Source: Azorhizobium sp965227945 (GTDB taxonomy: Bacteria > Pseudomonadota > Alphaproteobacteria > Rhizobiales > Xanthobacteraceae). From it: a stretch of DNA of 64,000 bases. Under the pieces are notes generated by a model, which saw only the letters and a program-made list of their open reading frames with translations, was not told the DNA's origin and made no database searches. This document shows, piece after piece, positions 16,538 through 23,482 of the stretch; the stretch's first letter is position 1, and every line of letters starts with the position of its first letter. Location of the stretch: positions 3,100,001 through 3,164,000 of the forward strand of contig CBDDGQ010000006.1 in assembly GCA_965227945.1 (NCBI GenBank). Direction: 5' to 3'. Both the position numbers and the translations under genes were made by a program.

Positions 16538-16782
16538 CACGCCGCCTCCTTGGTTACGTGCGCTGGAAATGCCCTCACCGTGAAGGACTTCCCTGCCTTT
16601 CCATCCAGGCGGCACGCCGAGCACCGCAGGCGGGCCGAGAACACAGCAAGCGGCGTTGCCGGACCACATCCGATACGCTCGAAGTCGCGTTCGAACCACA
16701 CCCCTGTTCGACCGCAATCCCTGCAAACCAGGAGCACCGACGAGCATTCGCCCAGGCTGCTCCCCCCTGTTTCTCCCCGCAT
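16537..16782 (-). CDS. Small zinc-ribbon-like protein
   Basis: Starts MRGETGGSS at 16782 and gives 81 residues. Two Cys pairs (CRDCG near residue 22 and CSAC near residue 58) suggest one zinc-binding ribbon. TGATG overlap couples it to the following gene. It lies downstream of the repressor in the same direction, so it is probably expressed in the lysogen. Function unknown. Confidence 0.65.
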   Translation of the reverse strand: MRGETGGSSLGECSSVLLVCRDCGRTGVWFERDFERIGCGPATPLAVFSARLRCSACRLDGKAGKSFTVRAFPAHVTKEAA

Positions 16783-16874
16783 GTTCCGCCTCAATGTTCC
16801 CTGTATGTTCTCATAATGATACCGCTCTTTACGGGAGTCGAATCGATTCTCGCTGCCGCAATGCGGTTTTTCGA

Positions 16875-17552
16875 TCAGCCCAGGCCCGCGCTGAAAATCC
16901 GATGGACAGCGATCACCTTGTCCGCTGGAAAGCGCAGGATGTGGTCCTGGCCCTCCGGCGGGTTGAGCTGCTCGAGGACGAGCTCCTTGGCGTTCTTGGA
17001 GATGAACTTCTTCACGTAGCCGGAGGGCGGATCGCCTTCCTCGCCCTGGATCTGGGCCAGCACGTAATTGCCACGGCTCACCGGCAGGCCCGGATGGATC
17101 AGCAGCAGATCGCCATGCTCGTAACGGGGGATCATGGAGTCCCCGGACAGATAGATGCCATAGGCTCCCACCACGTTGGCGAGTGCCGGCGGGCAGAAGA
17201 CATCGGCGACCTTCTGTCCGTTCAGGATAAACCTGCCGTCCTCGTTCATGCCGCCCGCCGCCTGCCCATAGACAGGAAGCATAGTGGACGGGAACTGCAC
17301 AGGGATAGGGAATGAGGCATCCGGCTTTGGTAGGGGGGCGGAGACGGCAGTCTCTTCTTTGGCATCCGGCCCGAACATGAGGTCCTGTGGACTTATCTTT
17401 AGCCAGGGCGCGAGCCGCTCGGCCCACGTCTTGGACAGTGTCCGCTGATCGTTGGTCAGCTTGGAAATCTGCTGGCGGCTGGTGTCCGCCAGCTTCGCCA
17501 ACTCGTTGCCAGACATGCCGGCTCTCTCAAGGTAGTGCTTCAGCCAATTCAT
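16875..17552 (-). CDS. Phage repressor, CI/LexA-like (HTH plus S24 peptidase)
   Basis: The N-terminal XRE helix-turn-helix is MSGNELAKLADTSRQQISKL (residues 13-32). The C-terminal S24 domain has Ser139 in SGDSM and Lys181/182 in GYVKKF, the autoproteolysis dyad. The sequence QAAGGM (97-102) offers the expected Ala-Gly cleavage bond at 99-100. It should bind the operators at 17569-17634, maintain lysogeny and be inactivated by RecA-stimulated self-cleavage. The opposing Cro-like gene lies across the operators. Confidence 0.93.
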   Translation of the reverse strand: MNWLKHYLERAGMSGNELAKLADTSRQQISKLTNDQRTLSKTWAERLAPWLKISPQDLMFGPDAKEETAVSAPLPKPDASFPIPVQFPSTMLPVYGQAAGGMNEDGRFILNGQKVADVFCPPALANVVGAYGIYLSGDSMIPRYEHGDLLLIHPGLPVSRGNYVLAQIQGEEGDPPSGYVKKFISKNAKELVLEQLNPPEGQDHILRFPADKVIAVHRIFSAGLG

Positions 17553-17568
17553 CGCGGGACTATGCCGT

Positions 17569-17634
17569 CACCACATCGGGTGCATAAGCACCAATATGGT
17601 GACGTTTGATGTTGACGTGGAACCAAAATGGTGA
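17569..17634. promoter_or_regulatory. Three CI/Cro operators between repressor and Cro-like gene
   Basis: Three related near-palindromes occur: CACCACATCGGGTG (17569-17582), CACCAATATGGTG (17589-17601, best symmetry) and AACCAAAATGGTGA (17621-17634). TTGACG at 17612-17617 could be the -35 of the rightward promoter, with a -10 near 17635-17640, which would place the transcript start at or next to the Cro ATG. The repressor also lacks a clear ribosome binding site, as does lambda cI when read from its maintenance promoter. Confidence 0.75.
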
Positions 17635-17646
17635 CATGGTTGGGCC

Positions 17647-17904
17647 ATGAAGCTCGATCAGTGGCTAAGCGATAACGACGAAAGCTACGGTGCATTCGGC
17701 CGTCGCATCGGCTTGAGCCGTCAGGCCGTGCATCGCTATTGCACCGGGCAGAGAATTCCTCGCCCGAAGGACATGCTGAAGATCACCGCGGCCACCAGTG
17801 GCGCGGTCGTCATCAGCGACTTCTATGGCGACGAGAAGACATCGGCGAAGGCCGACATTTCACCGGGCGAGGACGCCGCGAGCCCACAGGGTGCTGCAGC
17901 ATGA
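17647..17904 (+). CDS. Cro-like helix-turn-helix protein
   Basis: The 85 residues contain YGAFGRRIGLSRQAVHRYCT (residues 14-33), a classic helix-turn-helix, then a short polar tail. It diverges from the repressor across shared operators, the standard position of Cro. No ribosome binding site precedes the ATG; the message may be leaderless. Its stop overlaps the next start (ATGA). Confidence 0.85.
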   Translation: MKLDQWLSDNDESYGAFGRRIGLSRQAVHRYCTGQRIPRPKDMLKITAATSGAVVISDFYGDEKTSAKADISPGEDAASPQGAAA

Positions 17905-18275
17905 GCCGCGTCGGCGCCCTTATGGCGTCTCTGCCCTCGCCGACAGCGCGGAACGCGGCTCGAGGCCCGGTGTGCGGCGGCACGAAGCTCTGGCGCGAGC
18001 ATCTGCATGCCCAAGCCGAGCGGGCCTTTAATCGGCGGTCGCCCGCTGAGTGGCAATGGTGGCAGCAGTGGCTCGCCGAAGAGCGTGCCAGTTTCTTTGC
18101 GGCGGGCCTGCCATACGCCGAAGCGGTCACCGCCGGTCTCGCCGCCAGGCGCCGGTACATGACCGCGGTGCTGAGCTGGTACCGCAACCACTTTCCTATT
18201 TCCGAGCGTGCGAGCCGGGCCAATGGCTTCGCCATGGAAGCCGAGCGTGTTCGGATCTTCGGTGGAGATGAGTGA
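17901..18275 (+). CDS. Hypothetical early phage protein
   Basis: Translationally coupled to the Cro-like gene. The 124-residue product is rich in Trp and basic residues (AEWQWWQQWLAEERASFF) with helical character. I recognise no family. As the second gene of the rightward early operon it may take part in replication or control. Confidence 0.6.
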   Translation: MSRVGALMASLPSPTARNAARGPVCGGTKLWREHLHAQAERAFNRRSPAEWQWWQQWLAEERASFFAAGLPYAEAVTAGLAARRRYMTAVLSWYRNHFPISERASRANGFAMEAERVRIFGGDE

Positions 18276-18281
18276 CATGGA

Positions 18282-18581
18282 TCAGTCGTCCTCCGGTCCG
18301 AAAATGCGCGTCCGCTCCTCGGCGTCTGATCGATATTCCGCGATCAGTTCTGATACGTGCCTCGGGCCGGTTACTTCGCGTGCCGAGGCCGGCGGAAACA
18401 GTTCATCAACGCGCCGGACGAAGTATCTTTCCCCTGGGGTGTCCCGATCGGCCGGAAGTCTGCTCACGATACTTTCGAGATCTTCGGGGGCGATGCGGCC
18501 CGAGTCGCTGAGGCGTTCCAGAAGCAAGAATACCAAGCGCTCCAGCACCGTTATCCTGGCTTCCATCTCCCGCTTATTCAT
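18282..18581 (-). CDS. Hypothetical coiled protein
   Basis: Starts MNKREMEARITVLERLVFLLLERL at 18581 after GGAG and gives 99 residues. An N-terminal amphipathic helix is followed by an acidic C-terminus (SELIAEYRSDAEERTR). It converges with the preceding gene, six bases apart. Longer upstream starts exist without ribosome binding sites. Function unknown. Confidence 0.6.
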   Translation of the reverse strand: MNKREMEARITVLERLVFLLLERLSDSGRIAPEDLESIVSRLPADRDTPGERYFVRRVDELFPPASAREVTGPRHVSELIAEYRSDAEERTRIFGPEDD

Positions 18582-18665
18582 TCGCGTCTCCGTCAATTCA
18601 GCAAGGCTTGCGGATGCTCGCTCGCTTGCATTGTGTGCCAGCGGCCCTGTGGGCGGAGTCGCAGC

Positions 18666-18995
18666 ATGATGCATCTTCGGCCCATCAGGAATGCCAGCAG
18701 GGTCAAGAAGGCTCCAGTGCCACGGATTTGGCGGAAGAAGGCCAAGCCGGAGCCGTTGACCCCATCGCTGAATGCCGAGTGGCATTTGCGCCGGACCGAT
18801 CGCGCCCTGAGGACCGTGATGATGGCCATGCTGCGCCAGTCTCCCCTGGCATGCGTGCCCACCATCACCCCTGACCCTGCTTCAGATAGCGATCAACATC
18901 TCCCCGCAGCGAGTCCGCGATCGCCCGCAGCGTGTCCGGAGCCGGCCCGCCGGTCTCCTCGAACAGCGCCGCGTGGGTCTCGAGCTGATCGATGA
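18666..18995 (+). CDS. Uncertain basic small protein
   Basis: A frame starting MMHLRPIRNASRVKKAP follows GGCGGAG at good spacing and encodes a Lys/Arg/Trp-rich N-terminal half. Its last 130 bases overlap the convergent gene at 18865, so at most the first part is likely to be genuine. Kept at low confidence because the 280-base interval otherwise has no gene. Confidence 0.25.
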   Translation: MMHLRPIRNASRVKKAPVPRIWRKKAKPEPLTPSLNAEWHLRRTDRALRTVMMAMLRQSPLACVPTITPDPASDSDQHLPAASPRSPAACPEPARRSPRTAPRGSRADR

Positions 18996-19209
18996 CGCCG
19001 GTCATGCTCACCGCCGCGTCCTCGCCCGAGATGACGCCCGCGCCGATGAGGGCGCGGAACATGCCTTGCTGGATCTCCAGCATGGCGTGCTGGACCGCCC
19101 CGATGTGGCGGACCAACTCACCGGCTTCGTCTTCGTTCACCTGTCCCATGCGCCGCCCCCTTGCCGCGATCCGTGCTTGCCGGCCGATCGTGTCCTGGTT
19201 GGCGTTCAT
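18865..19209 (-). CDS. Hypothetical acidic helical protein
   Basis: From MNANQDTIGRQARIA the product is 114 residues; starts at 19245 (MALEV) and 19149 (MGQVNEDEAG) are possible and none has an ideal ribosome binding site. The body (ELVRHIGAVQHAMLEIQQGM, then DQLETHAALFEETG) is helical and acidic. It diverges from the gene at 19335 across the CTGGGAAAT operator pair, so it may be regulated with it. Family unknown. Confidence 0.6.
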   Translation of the reverse strand: MNANQDTIGRQARIAARGRRMGQVNEDEAGELVRHIGAVQHAMLEIQQGMFRALIGAGVISGEDAAVSMTGVIDQLETHAALFEETGGPAPDTLRAIADSLRGDVDRYLKQGQG

Positions 19210-19274
19210 CTCTCCAATCCCTTCGGTTGTCACTTCCAACGCCATCGAAGCTATGTCGCTGGAGGTGCCAGATG

Positions 19275-19313
19275 CTGGGAAATTCAGACCAGATCCTGGG
19301 AAATTTTCCCAGG
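19275..19313. promoter_or_regulatory. Paired CTGGGAAATT sites with a perfect 19-bp palindrome
   Basis: CTGGGAAATT occurs at 19275-19284 and again at 19296-19305, exactly 21 bases apart (two helical turns). The second copy is part of the palindrome CCTGGGAAATTTTCCCAGG (19295-19313). The pair lies between the divergent genes at 18865 and 19335, a typical operator arrangement. Which protein binds is unknown; the product of 19335 or the LexA-like domain protein at 19835 are candidates. Confidence 0.65.
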
Positions 19314-19334
19314 ACTTGGCAGGCGGGGTCGCCC

Positions 19335-19838
19335 ATGACTGACCCCAGCTATGACGAGTTCATCAACAATATCAATGAAATCGCCTCGCCGCGGCGCCTG
19401 GGCTTCACGCTCAAGGAAGCGTTCGACGAGGTCTCGGGCAGGACCGGCATCGGCACCCGCCGGCTTCGCCGGATCTGGAACCGGGAAACGAAGCCATCCG
19501 GGGAAGAGATCCTGTCGCTGCAGGCGGCCGCCCGCGCCGCCAAGGCGCTCCGGCGCCAGGCCGAGGAGCACGCCCGATACGTCGAAGCCCAGAAGACCGT
19601 GATCCATGAGGGGCGCAATGTCCGAACAGCATCCATCCTCGCCGCCGACGCCGCCGACATTCTCGCCACTCTGCAAGTGGTTCAGGAAGGTCTTGCCGCC
19701 CTTCGCCCTGGAATGGTTGGCCGTGAGATCGTCCAGCAAGTCGAAGCGGTACGCGGACAAGTCCTTTCGCTGGCTTCTGCGGGCCCAGTTCTGGGCCAGC
19801 CTGAGCGACCCATGACGGCCGCGGATCTCCCGTCATGA
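19335..19838 (+). CDS. Hypothetical DNA-binding-like early protein
   Basis: Starts MTDPSYDEFINNINEIA and gives 167 residues. The segment FDEVSGRTGIGTRRLRRIWN resembles a helix-turn-helix followed by basic residues, and the middle (AARAAKALRRQAEEHARYVE) is a long amphipathic helix. An ATG at 19272 would start inside the operator and is less likely. Coupled to the next gene by ATGA. Confidence 0.65.
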   Translation: MTDPSYDEFINNINEIASPRRLGFTLKEAFDEVSGRTGIGTRRLRRIWNRETKPSGEEILSLQAAARAAKALRRQAEEHARYVEAQKTVIHEGRNVRTASILAADAADILATLQVVQEGLAALRPGMVGREIVQQVEAVRGQVLSLASAGPVLGQPERPMTAADLPS

Positions 19839-20164
19839 CGCCCCAGCAGCACCAGGCTCTCGTGTTCATTCGGGCATCCTGGGCGGATCGCGGCCATCCC
19901 CCCTTGTTGAGCGAGATTGCGGACGAACTCGGTATCAAGACCAGGTCGGGCGCGAAGCGTGTGGTCGACGCCCTCGTCGCCTTGGGCGCCGTGACGGTTG
20001 ACCGCGGCCGCCGCTATTCCATCACCCCGATCGACCAGGGCCTGAAAGTGGCTCTCCGCGCCGAGATCCGCAACGCGCTCGATGCCTACGCGAAGGCCCA
20101 TGCGATCAGTCCCGAGGTGGCAGCGGCTGAAGCAATCCAGGCTTATGTCGGAGGGGCATCATGA
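19835..20164 (+). CDS. LexA-like winged-helix DNA-binding protein without protease domain
   Basis: The 109 residues start MTPQQHQALVFIRASWADRG and continue RGHPPLLSEIADELGI then RVVDALVALGAV, close in pattern to the LexA N-terminal DNA-binding domain. The S24 protease half is absent; instead there is a helical tail (AYAKAHAISPEVAAAEAIQ). It could bind LexA-type or phage operators without being cleaved in the SOS response. It overlaps the next start by four bases. Confidence 0.7.
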   Translation: MTPQQHQALVFIRASWADRGHPPLLSEIADELGIKTRSGAKRVVDALVALGAVTVDRGRRYSITPIDQGLKVALRAEIRNALDAYAKAHAISPEVAAAEAIQAYVGGAS

Positions 20165-20697
20165 GTGGTGTTTGGACGGAAGATGTCTTGGCCGTTGCGG
20201 AGCCGCTGGTTCGGGCGGGCGAGTCCTATTCGCATGTGGCCGGTGTGCTGTCGGAGCGGTTCGGGGTCGACATCACCCGAAGCGCGGTGATCGGCAAGTC
20301 GGCACGGATGGGATGGGTGCAGGCGAAGAAGGAAAAGCCTGCCATCGGTGCCAACGTGACGCCGGCCCGGCGCGCCAAGAAGATGCCCAGCGCCGCGCCG
20401 GCGGCGGCTGCCGTTGCGCCTCCTGCCGCGCCACAACCCGTGCCGCCATTGCCTTTGGCTGCGCCGGCGCCGGCGGCGGCGCCGGTCAGGGCATCCGGCT
20501 TCGGCCCGGGTGTTCCGCTGATGTCGACCAAAGGTGAGCAGTGCCGCTACATCATCTCGGAAACCAGTGATCGCGGCGCGATCTGCTGCGGCAGCCGGAC
20601 TATTCCGGGGATGTCCTGGTGCTCGAGGCATGCGCGACGGGTGTTCGAACCCAGGCAGCGCGGCGTCTCACAGCCCAAGGCGAGGGTGGCGCCATGA
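20161..20697 (+). CDS. gcrA: GcrA cell-cycle regulator family protein
   Basis: Residues 5-55 (WTEDVLAVAEPLVRAG, then RSAVIGKSARMGW) match the GcrA DNA-binding domain, whose family consensus includes NAVIGK. A Pro/Ala-rich linker (about 75-110) and a C-terminal zinc-like module (CRYIISE, CCGSRTI, SWCSRHARRVFEP) follow, the standard GcrA layout. In Caulobacter GcrA binds sigma-70 and methylated GANTC promoters. A phage copy could redirect host cell-cycle transcription or drive phage promoters. An MT-A70 methyltransferase lies two genes downstream. Confidence 0.85.
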   Translation: MSGVWTEDVLAVAEPLVRAGESYSHVAGVLSERFGVDITRSAVIGKSARMGWVQAKKEKPAIGANVTPARRAKKMPSAAPAAAAVAPPAAPQPVPPLPLAAPAPAAAPVRASGFGPGVPLMSTKGEQCRYIISETSDRGAICCGSRTIPGMSWCSRHARRVFEPRQRGVSQPKARVAP

Positions 20698-20888
20698 CCG
20701 TCGTGCCCGCCGGGAAGGCGCTGGCGCGCTGCATGTTCAGGGACCGCTTCTCGCACGTCGACACCATCACGTTCGTGGCGAGCTACGCATGCGCGTCCAA
20801 CGATATGTGGTGGACCGCCTTCATCGTTGTGATTGCTGGTCTCGTGATCAGCAGCATGGGGAATGCTGCCGTCGAGGGAATGCGATGA
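20694..20888 (+). CDS. Small membrane protein
   Basis: This 64-residue product overlaps gcrA by four bases and the methyltransferase gene by four. It has one clear transmembrane helix (WWTAFIVVIAGLVISSMG, residues about 39-56) near the C-terminus. Unknown family; possibly a superinfection-exclusion-type protein, which is conjecture. Confidence 0.6.
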   Translation: MTVVPAGKALARCMFRDRFSHVDTITFVASYACASNDMWWTAFIVVIAGLVISSMGNAAVEGMR

Positions 20889-21592
20889 GCTGGGCCTTCG
20901 GAGATCTGCGCCCCCTGTCGTTTGGGCTGATCATGGCCGATCCGCCCTGGCGCTTCGATACATGGTCCGTCGAGGGCAAGAAGCACAAAAGCCCGGAGGG
21001 GCATTACGAGACCATGGCGATCGAGGACATCGCCGCGCTCCCGGTCAATCACCTCGCCACCGGCGACTGCATTCTATGGCTTTGGGGTACGCACCCCATG
21101 ATCGACCAGCAGATCGAGGTGGCCCGGGCCTGGTGCTTCAAGTTCGTGACCACTGGCGTGTGGGTGAAGCGAACCAAGACCGGGAAATTGGGCTTCGGCA
21201 CCGGCTACAGGCTCCGGTCCGCCTCCGAGCCGTTCATCATCGGCACCAATGGCGACCCGGAGACGTGCAAGTCGGTGCGCACGGTGATCGAGGGACCGCT
21301 GCGCGCCCATTCCCGGAAGCCGGAGGAGGGCTACAGCGAAGCCCAACGTCTGGTGCCCGGCGCCGTCAATCGTGCCGACCTGTTTTCCCGGCAATCCCGG
21401 CCCGGCTGGCAGAACTGGGGCCACGAGCGCCGCAAGTTCGATGACCCCGCGGCCGTTACCTTGCCGCGCCGCGAGATCGTCGGCACGCGGGTGCCGGAGC
21501 TCATCACCGAAGAAATCAACGAGCCGGCGCTCTTCGGCGCGCTGCCCGAACAGCGGCGACAGCAGGGCCGCGACGATCTTCCTGCTGCATAG
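20885..21592 (+). CDS. MT-A70 family adenine methyltransferase
   Basis: The 235-residue protein has the catalytic DPPW motif (MADPPWRFDTW, residues about 17-27), ILWLWGTHPM in the middle and AHSRKPEEGY later, all typical of prokaryotic MT-A70 enzymes that methylate the N6 position of adenine in DNA. Phage versions commonly protect phage DNA against restriction or alter GANTC-type signalling. No cognate nuclease is adjacent; an SRA-HNH nuclease lies 2 kb downstream. Confidence 0.9.
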   Translation: MSWAFGDLRPLSFGLIMADPPWRFDTWSVEGKKHKSPEGHYETMAIEDIAALPVNHLATGDCILWLWGTHPMIDQQIEVARAWCFKFVTTGVWVKRTKTGKLGFGTGYRLRSASEPFIIGTNGDPETCKSVRTVIEGPLRAHSRKPEEGYSEAQRLVPGAVNRADLFSRQSRPGWQNWGHERRKFDDPAAVTLPRREIVGTRVPELITEEINEPALFGALPEQRRQQGRDDLPAA

Positions 21593-21601
21593 GAGACAAG
21601 C

Positions 21602-22234
21602 ATGGCACGACCAAAGGGCAGCAAGAATAAGCCGAAGCTGGTGACAGCGCCGGCCGCGGTTCCCGGGCACAATTCCGGTGATCTCACGGAGGATCAGCGC
21701 CTGGCGCTGACGCTCCAGCACAAGAACCAATATGAGAAGGCCCTGGCCGTCAAGAAGTCGGCCGATGCAGCGCTGAAGACCGTCTGCAAGAAGGCCAAGT
21801 CCGAGCTGGGCGGGGACGCCATCGAGGACATCAAGCTCGCGATCGAACTCGATTCCGACGAAGGCGTGGCCCGGCTCAAGGCCAACATGGAACGGCAGGC
21901 TCGCATGGCCCGCTGGTTCGGGCTCCCGATCGGCAGCCAGGCCGGGCTGTTTGGCGAGGACCGGACCCCAGTCGAGGACAAGGCCTTCGCCGAAGGCAAG
22001 CGGGCCGGCCTGGGGGCGGAACTGCGCTCGGCCCCGTCCCACTATCCCCAGCAGGTCGCCGAGCGCTGGTACGCGGGCTACGACGCAGGCCAGCATGCGG
22101 TGCGGGCGGACATGAAGGACGCCTTCACGGCGCCGACGGTTCCGACCTCGGAAGACCCGTTCGACGACGCCCTGCCTGATGAAGGCGAGGACGAAGACGA
22201 GACCGAAGACGAAGACGAGACCGAGGCGGCCTGA
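21602..22234 (+). CDS. Phage protein with AT-hook-like start and acidic tail
   Basis: This 210-residue protein begins MARPKGSKNKPK, an AT-hook-like basic motif, has a helical middle with many lysines, a WYAGYDAGQ motif resembling the ribosome modulation factor/RMF-type short repeat, and ends in a very acidic run of Glu and Asp. Similar proteins occur beside resolvases in early phage operons. A nucleic-acid role is likely; details unknown. The next gene overlaps its stop. Confidence 0.7.
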   Translation: MARPKGSKNKPKLVTAPAAVPGHNSGDLTEDQRLALTLQHKNQYEKALAVKKSADAALKTVCKKAKSELGGDAIEDIKLAIELDSDEGVARLKANMERQARMARWFGLPIGSQAGLFGEDRTPVEDKAFAEGKRAGLGAELRSAPSHYPQQVAERWYAGYDAGQHAVRADMKDAFTAPTVPTSEDPFDDALPDEGEDEDETEDEDETEAA

Positions 22235-22833
22235 TGATCGTCGCCGGTCTCGACGCAGCAACGACAAGCGGCCTCGCCATCCTGGATGGCGAGCGCCTGC
22301 TCCATTGGGAGGCCCACCGCCCCAGGGGCAAGGAGGATCATGAGATCTTCCATGGCTTCCGAATGTGGTTACGGCCCACCCTCGTGTCGTTCGGCGTCGA
22401 GTTCCTCGCCATGGAGGAGCCGCTCCCCACCAACCTGGAGCGGACCGAGATCGTCTTCAGCCAATTCGATGCCTTCAGCTCGAAGGCCCGGAAGATCAAG
22501 AAGCCGATGTCCAGCATGACGACATATCGCCGGCACTATGGCCTGGCTGGACATGTCCGTGAGATCGCCTTCGCCCTGAACATCCCCTGCGAGGAAGTGA
22601 ACCAGCGGGACTGGCGGCAGGCCTTCATCGGCGTCCGCGGAGCCCCGCGGGGCACCACGGATTCCAGCGCGTGGTTGAAGGACAGGGCTGTGCAGCAATG
22701 CCAGCGCCTGGGCTACGACGTGAAGAAGAAGGACGCGGCGGAGGCTGTGGGCGTCGCGTTCTGGGCCCAAGGTCACCTGAAGCTGGCCGACGCCGGCGTC
22801 CGGCCTGACGACCTCTTCGCGAGGCCGGCATGA
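22234..22833 (+). CDS. RuvC-like Holliday junction resolvase
   Basis: The RNase H-fold resolvase pattern is visible in 199 residues: Asp7 in AGLDAATTSG, Glu61/62 in AMEEPL, and Asp167 with Glu170 in KKDAAEAVGVAFW. These acidic residues bind two metals for junction cleavage. Phages use such enzymes to resolve branched DNA before packaging. The ATG is one base into the preceding stop. Confidence 0.85.
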   Translation: MIVAGLDAATTSGLAILDGERLLHWEAHRPRGKEDHEIFHGFRMWLRPTLVSFGVEFLAMEEPLPTNLERTEIVFSQFDAFSSKARKIKKPMSSMTTYRRHYGLAGHVREIAFALNIPCEEVNQRDWRQAFIGVRGAPRGTTDSSAWLKDRAVQQCQRLGYDVKKKDAAEAVGVAFWAQGHLKLADAGVRPDDLFARPA

Positions 22834-22976
22834 ATCCTGTTCTCGTCGTGCGCGCGGGCCTCTCCTACCTGCCCGAAGCCAAAAAGGTCACGGCGCGGCC
22901 CCAGCGCGACACGGTGGTCGCCGTCACCGATATGGCTGAACAAGACCTGGTGGACCTTCTCGGGGAGGTGGCGTGA
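22830..22976 (+). CDS. Very small early phage protein
   Basis: The 48-residue frame starts MNPVLVVRAGLSYLPEAKK, overlaps the resolvase stop by four bases and ends with DLVDLLGEVA. Its coupling and composition support expression. Family unknown. Confidence 0.55.
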   Translation: MNPVLVVRAGLSYLPEAKKVTARPQRDTVVAVTDMAEQDLVDLLGEVA

Positions 22977-22978
22977 TG

Positions 22979-23410
22979 TCAGGCCGTCCCCACGCTGATC
23001 ACCAGGCGCTGCCCCATGGCCTCCAACGCGGCGGCAAGCGCGGACAGTTTGGTGGCGTGCATCGGATCGAGAATCCGACGCACTTTATTTTCATCTTTTC
23101 CCAAGAGACGCGCGAGTTCAGTCCTGCTGATACCGGCGGCGCGGAAACGCTCCCAAACCGCCAGCTTCGCGACGCACCCCGGGTCCACCGGGATGGCGAC
23201 GAGATCCTTGCCCTTCGCCTCGGGCAGGGGGAGAGGCAGCCCTCGGAAGGGATAAGTGAGCAGAGCAAGGCCGATGGTCTCCCGTGCCTGGGCATAGGCG
23301 CCGGCCCAGTCATCGCCCGGGCTGATCGCCTCCGGGACGTCCGGAAACGACACGACAATGCCGCCTTCGTCGTCGGGCTCGAACCGCGCCCGATACTCGA
23401 ACATCCGCAT
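22979..23410 (-). CDS. HicB-like antitoxin without HicA partner
   Basis: Residues 1-60 (YRARFEPDDEGGIVVSFPD, then AYAQARETIGLAL) are a HicB partial RNase H-like domain. The C-terminal half has a helix-turn-helix (GISRTELARLLGKDENKVRR). Normally HicA, a 60-residue double-stranded-RNA-binding toxin, is next to it, but no HicA frame exists on either side. It reads against the early operon. It may neutralise host HicA or be a stranded cargo gene. Confidence 0.82.
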   Translation of the reverse strand: MRMFEYRARFEPDDEGGIVVSFPDVPEAISPGDDWAGAYAQARETIGLALLTYPFRGLPLPLPEAKGKDLVAIPVDPGCVAKLAVWERFRAAGISRTELARLLGKDENKVRRILDPMHATKLSALAAALEAMGQRLVISVGTA

Positions 23411-23482
23411 GACCTGTCTCCGTCTCGTGCATCCTGGGGAGTTCTGGTGGGGAGAAGCGTTGATTTCAGTGCAGGTAGCGCT

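Noticed and set aside
16670..16720. GTTCGAACC resembling a tRNA T-arm
   Set aside because: No matching acceptor stem, anticodon arm or CCA-proximal stem; it lies inside the zinc-ribbon gene.
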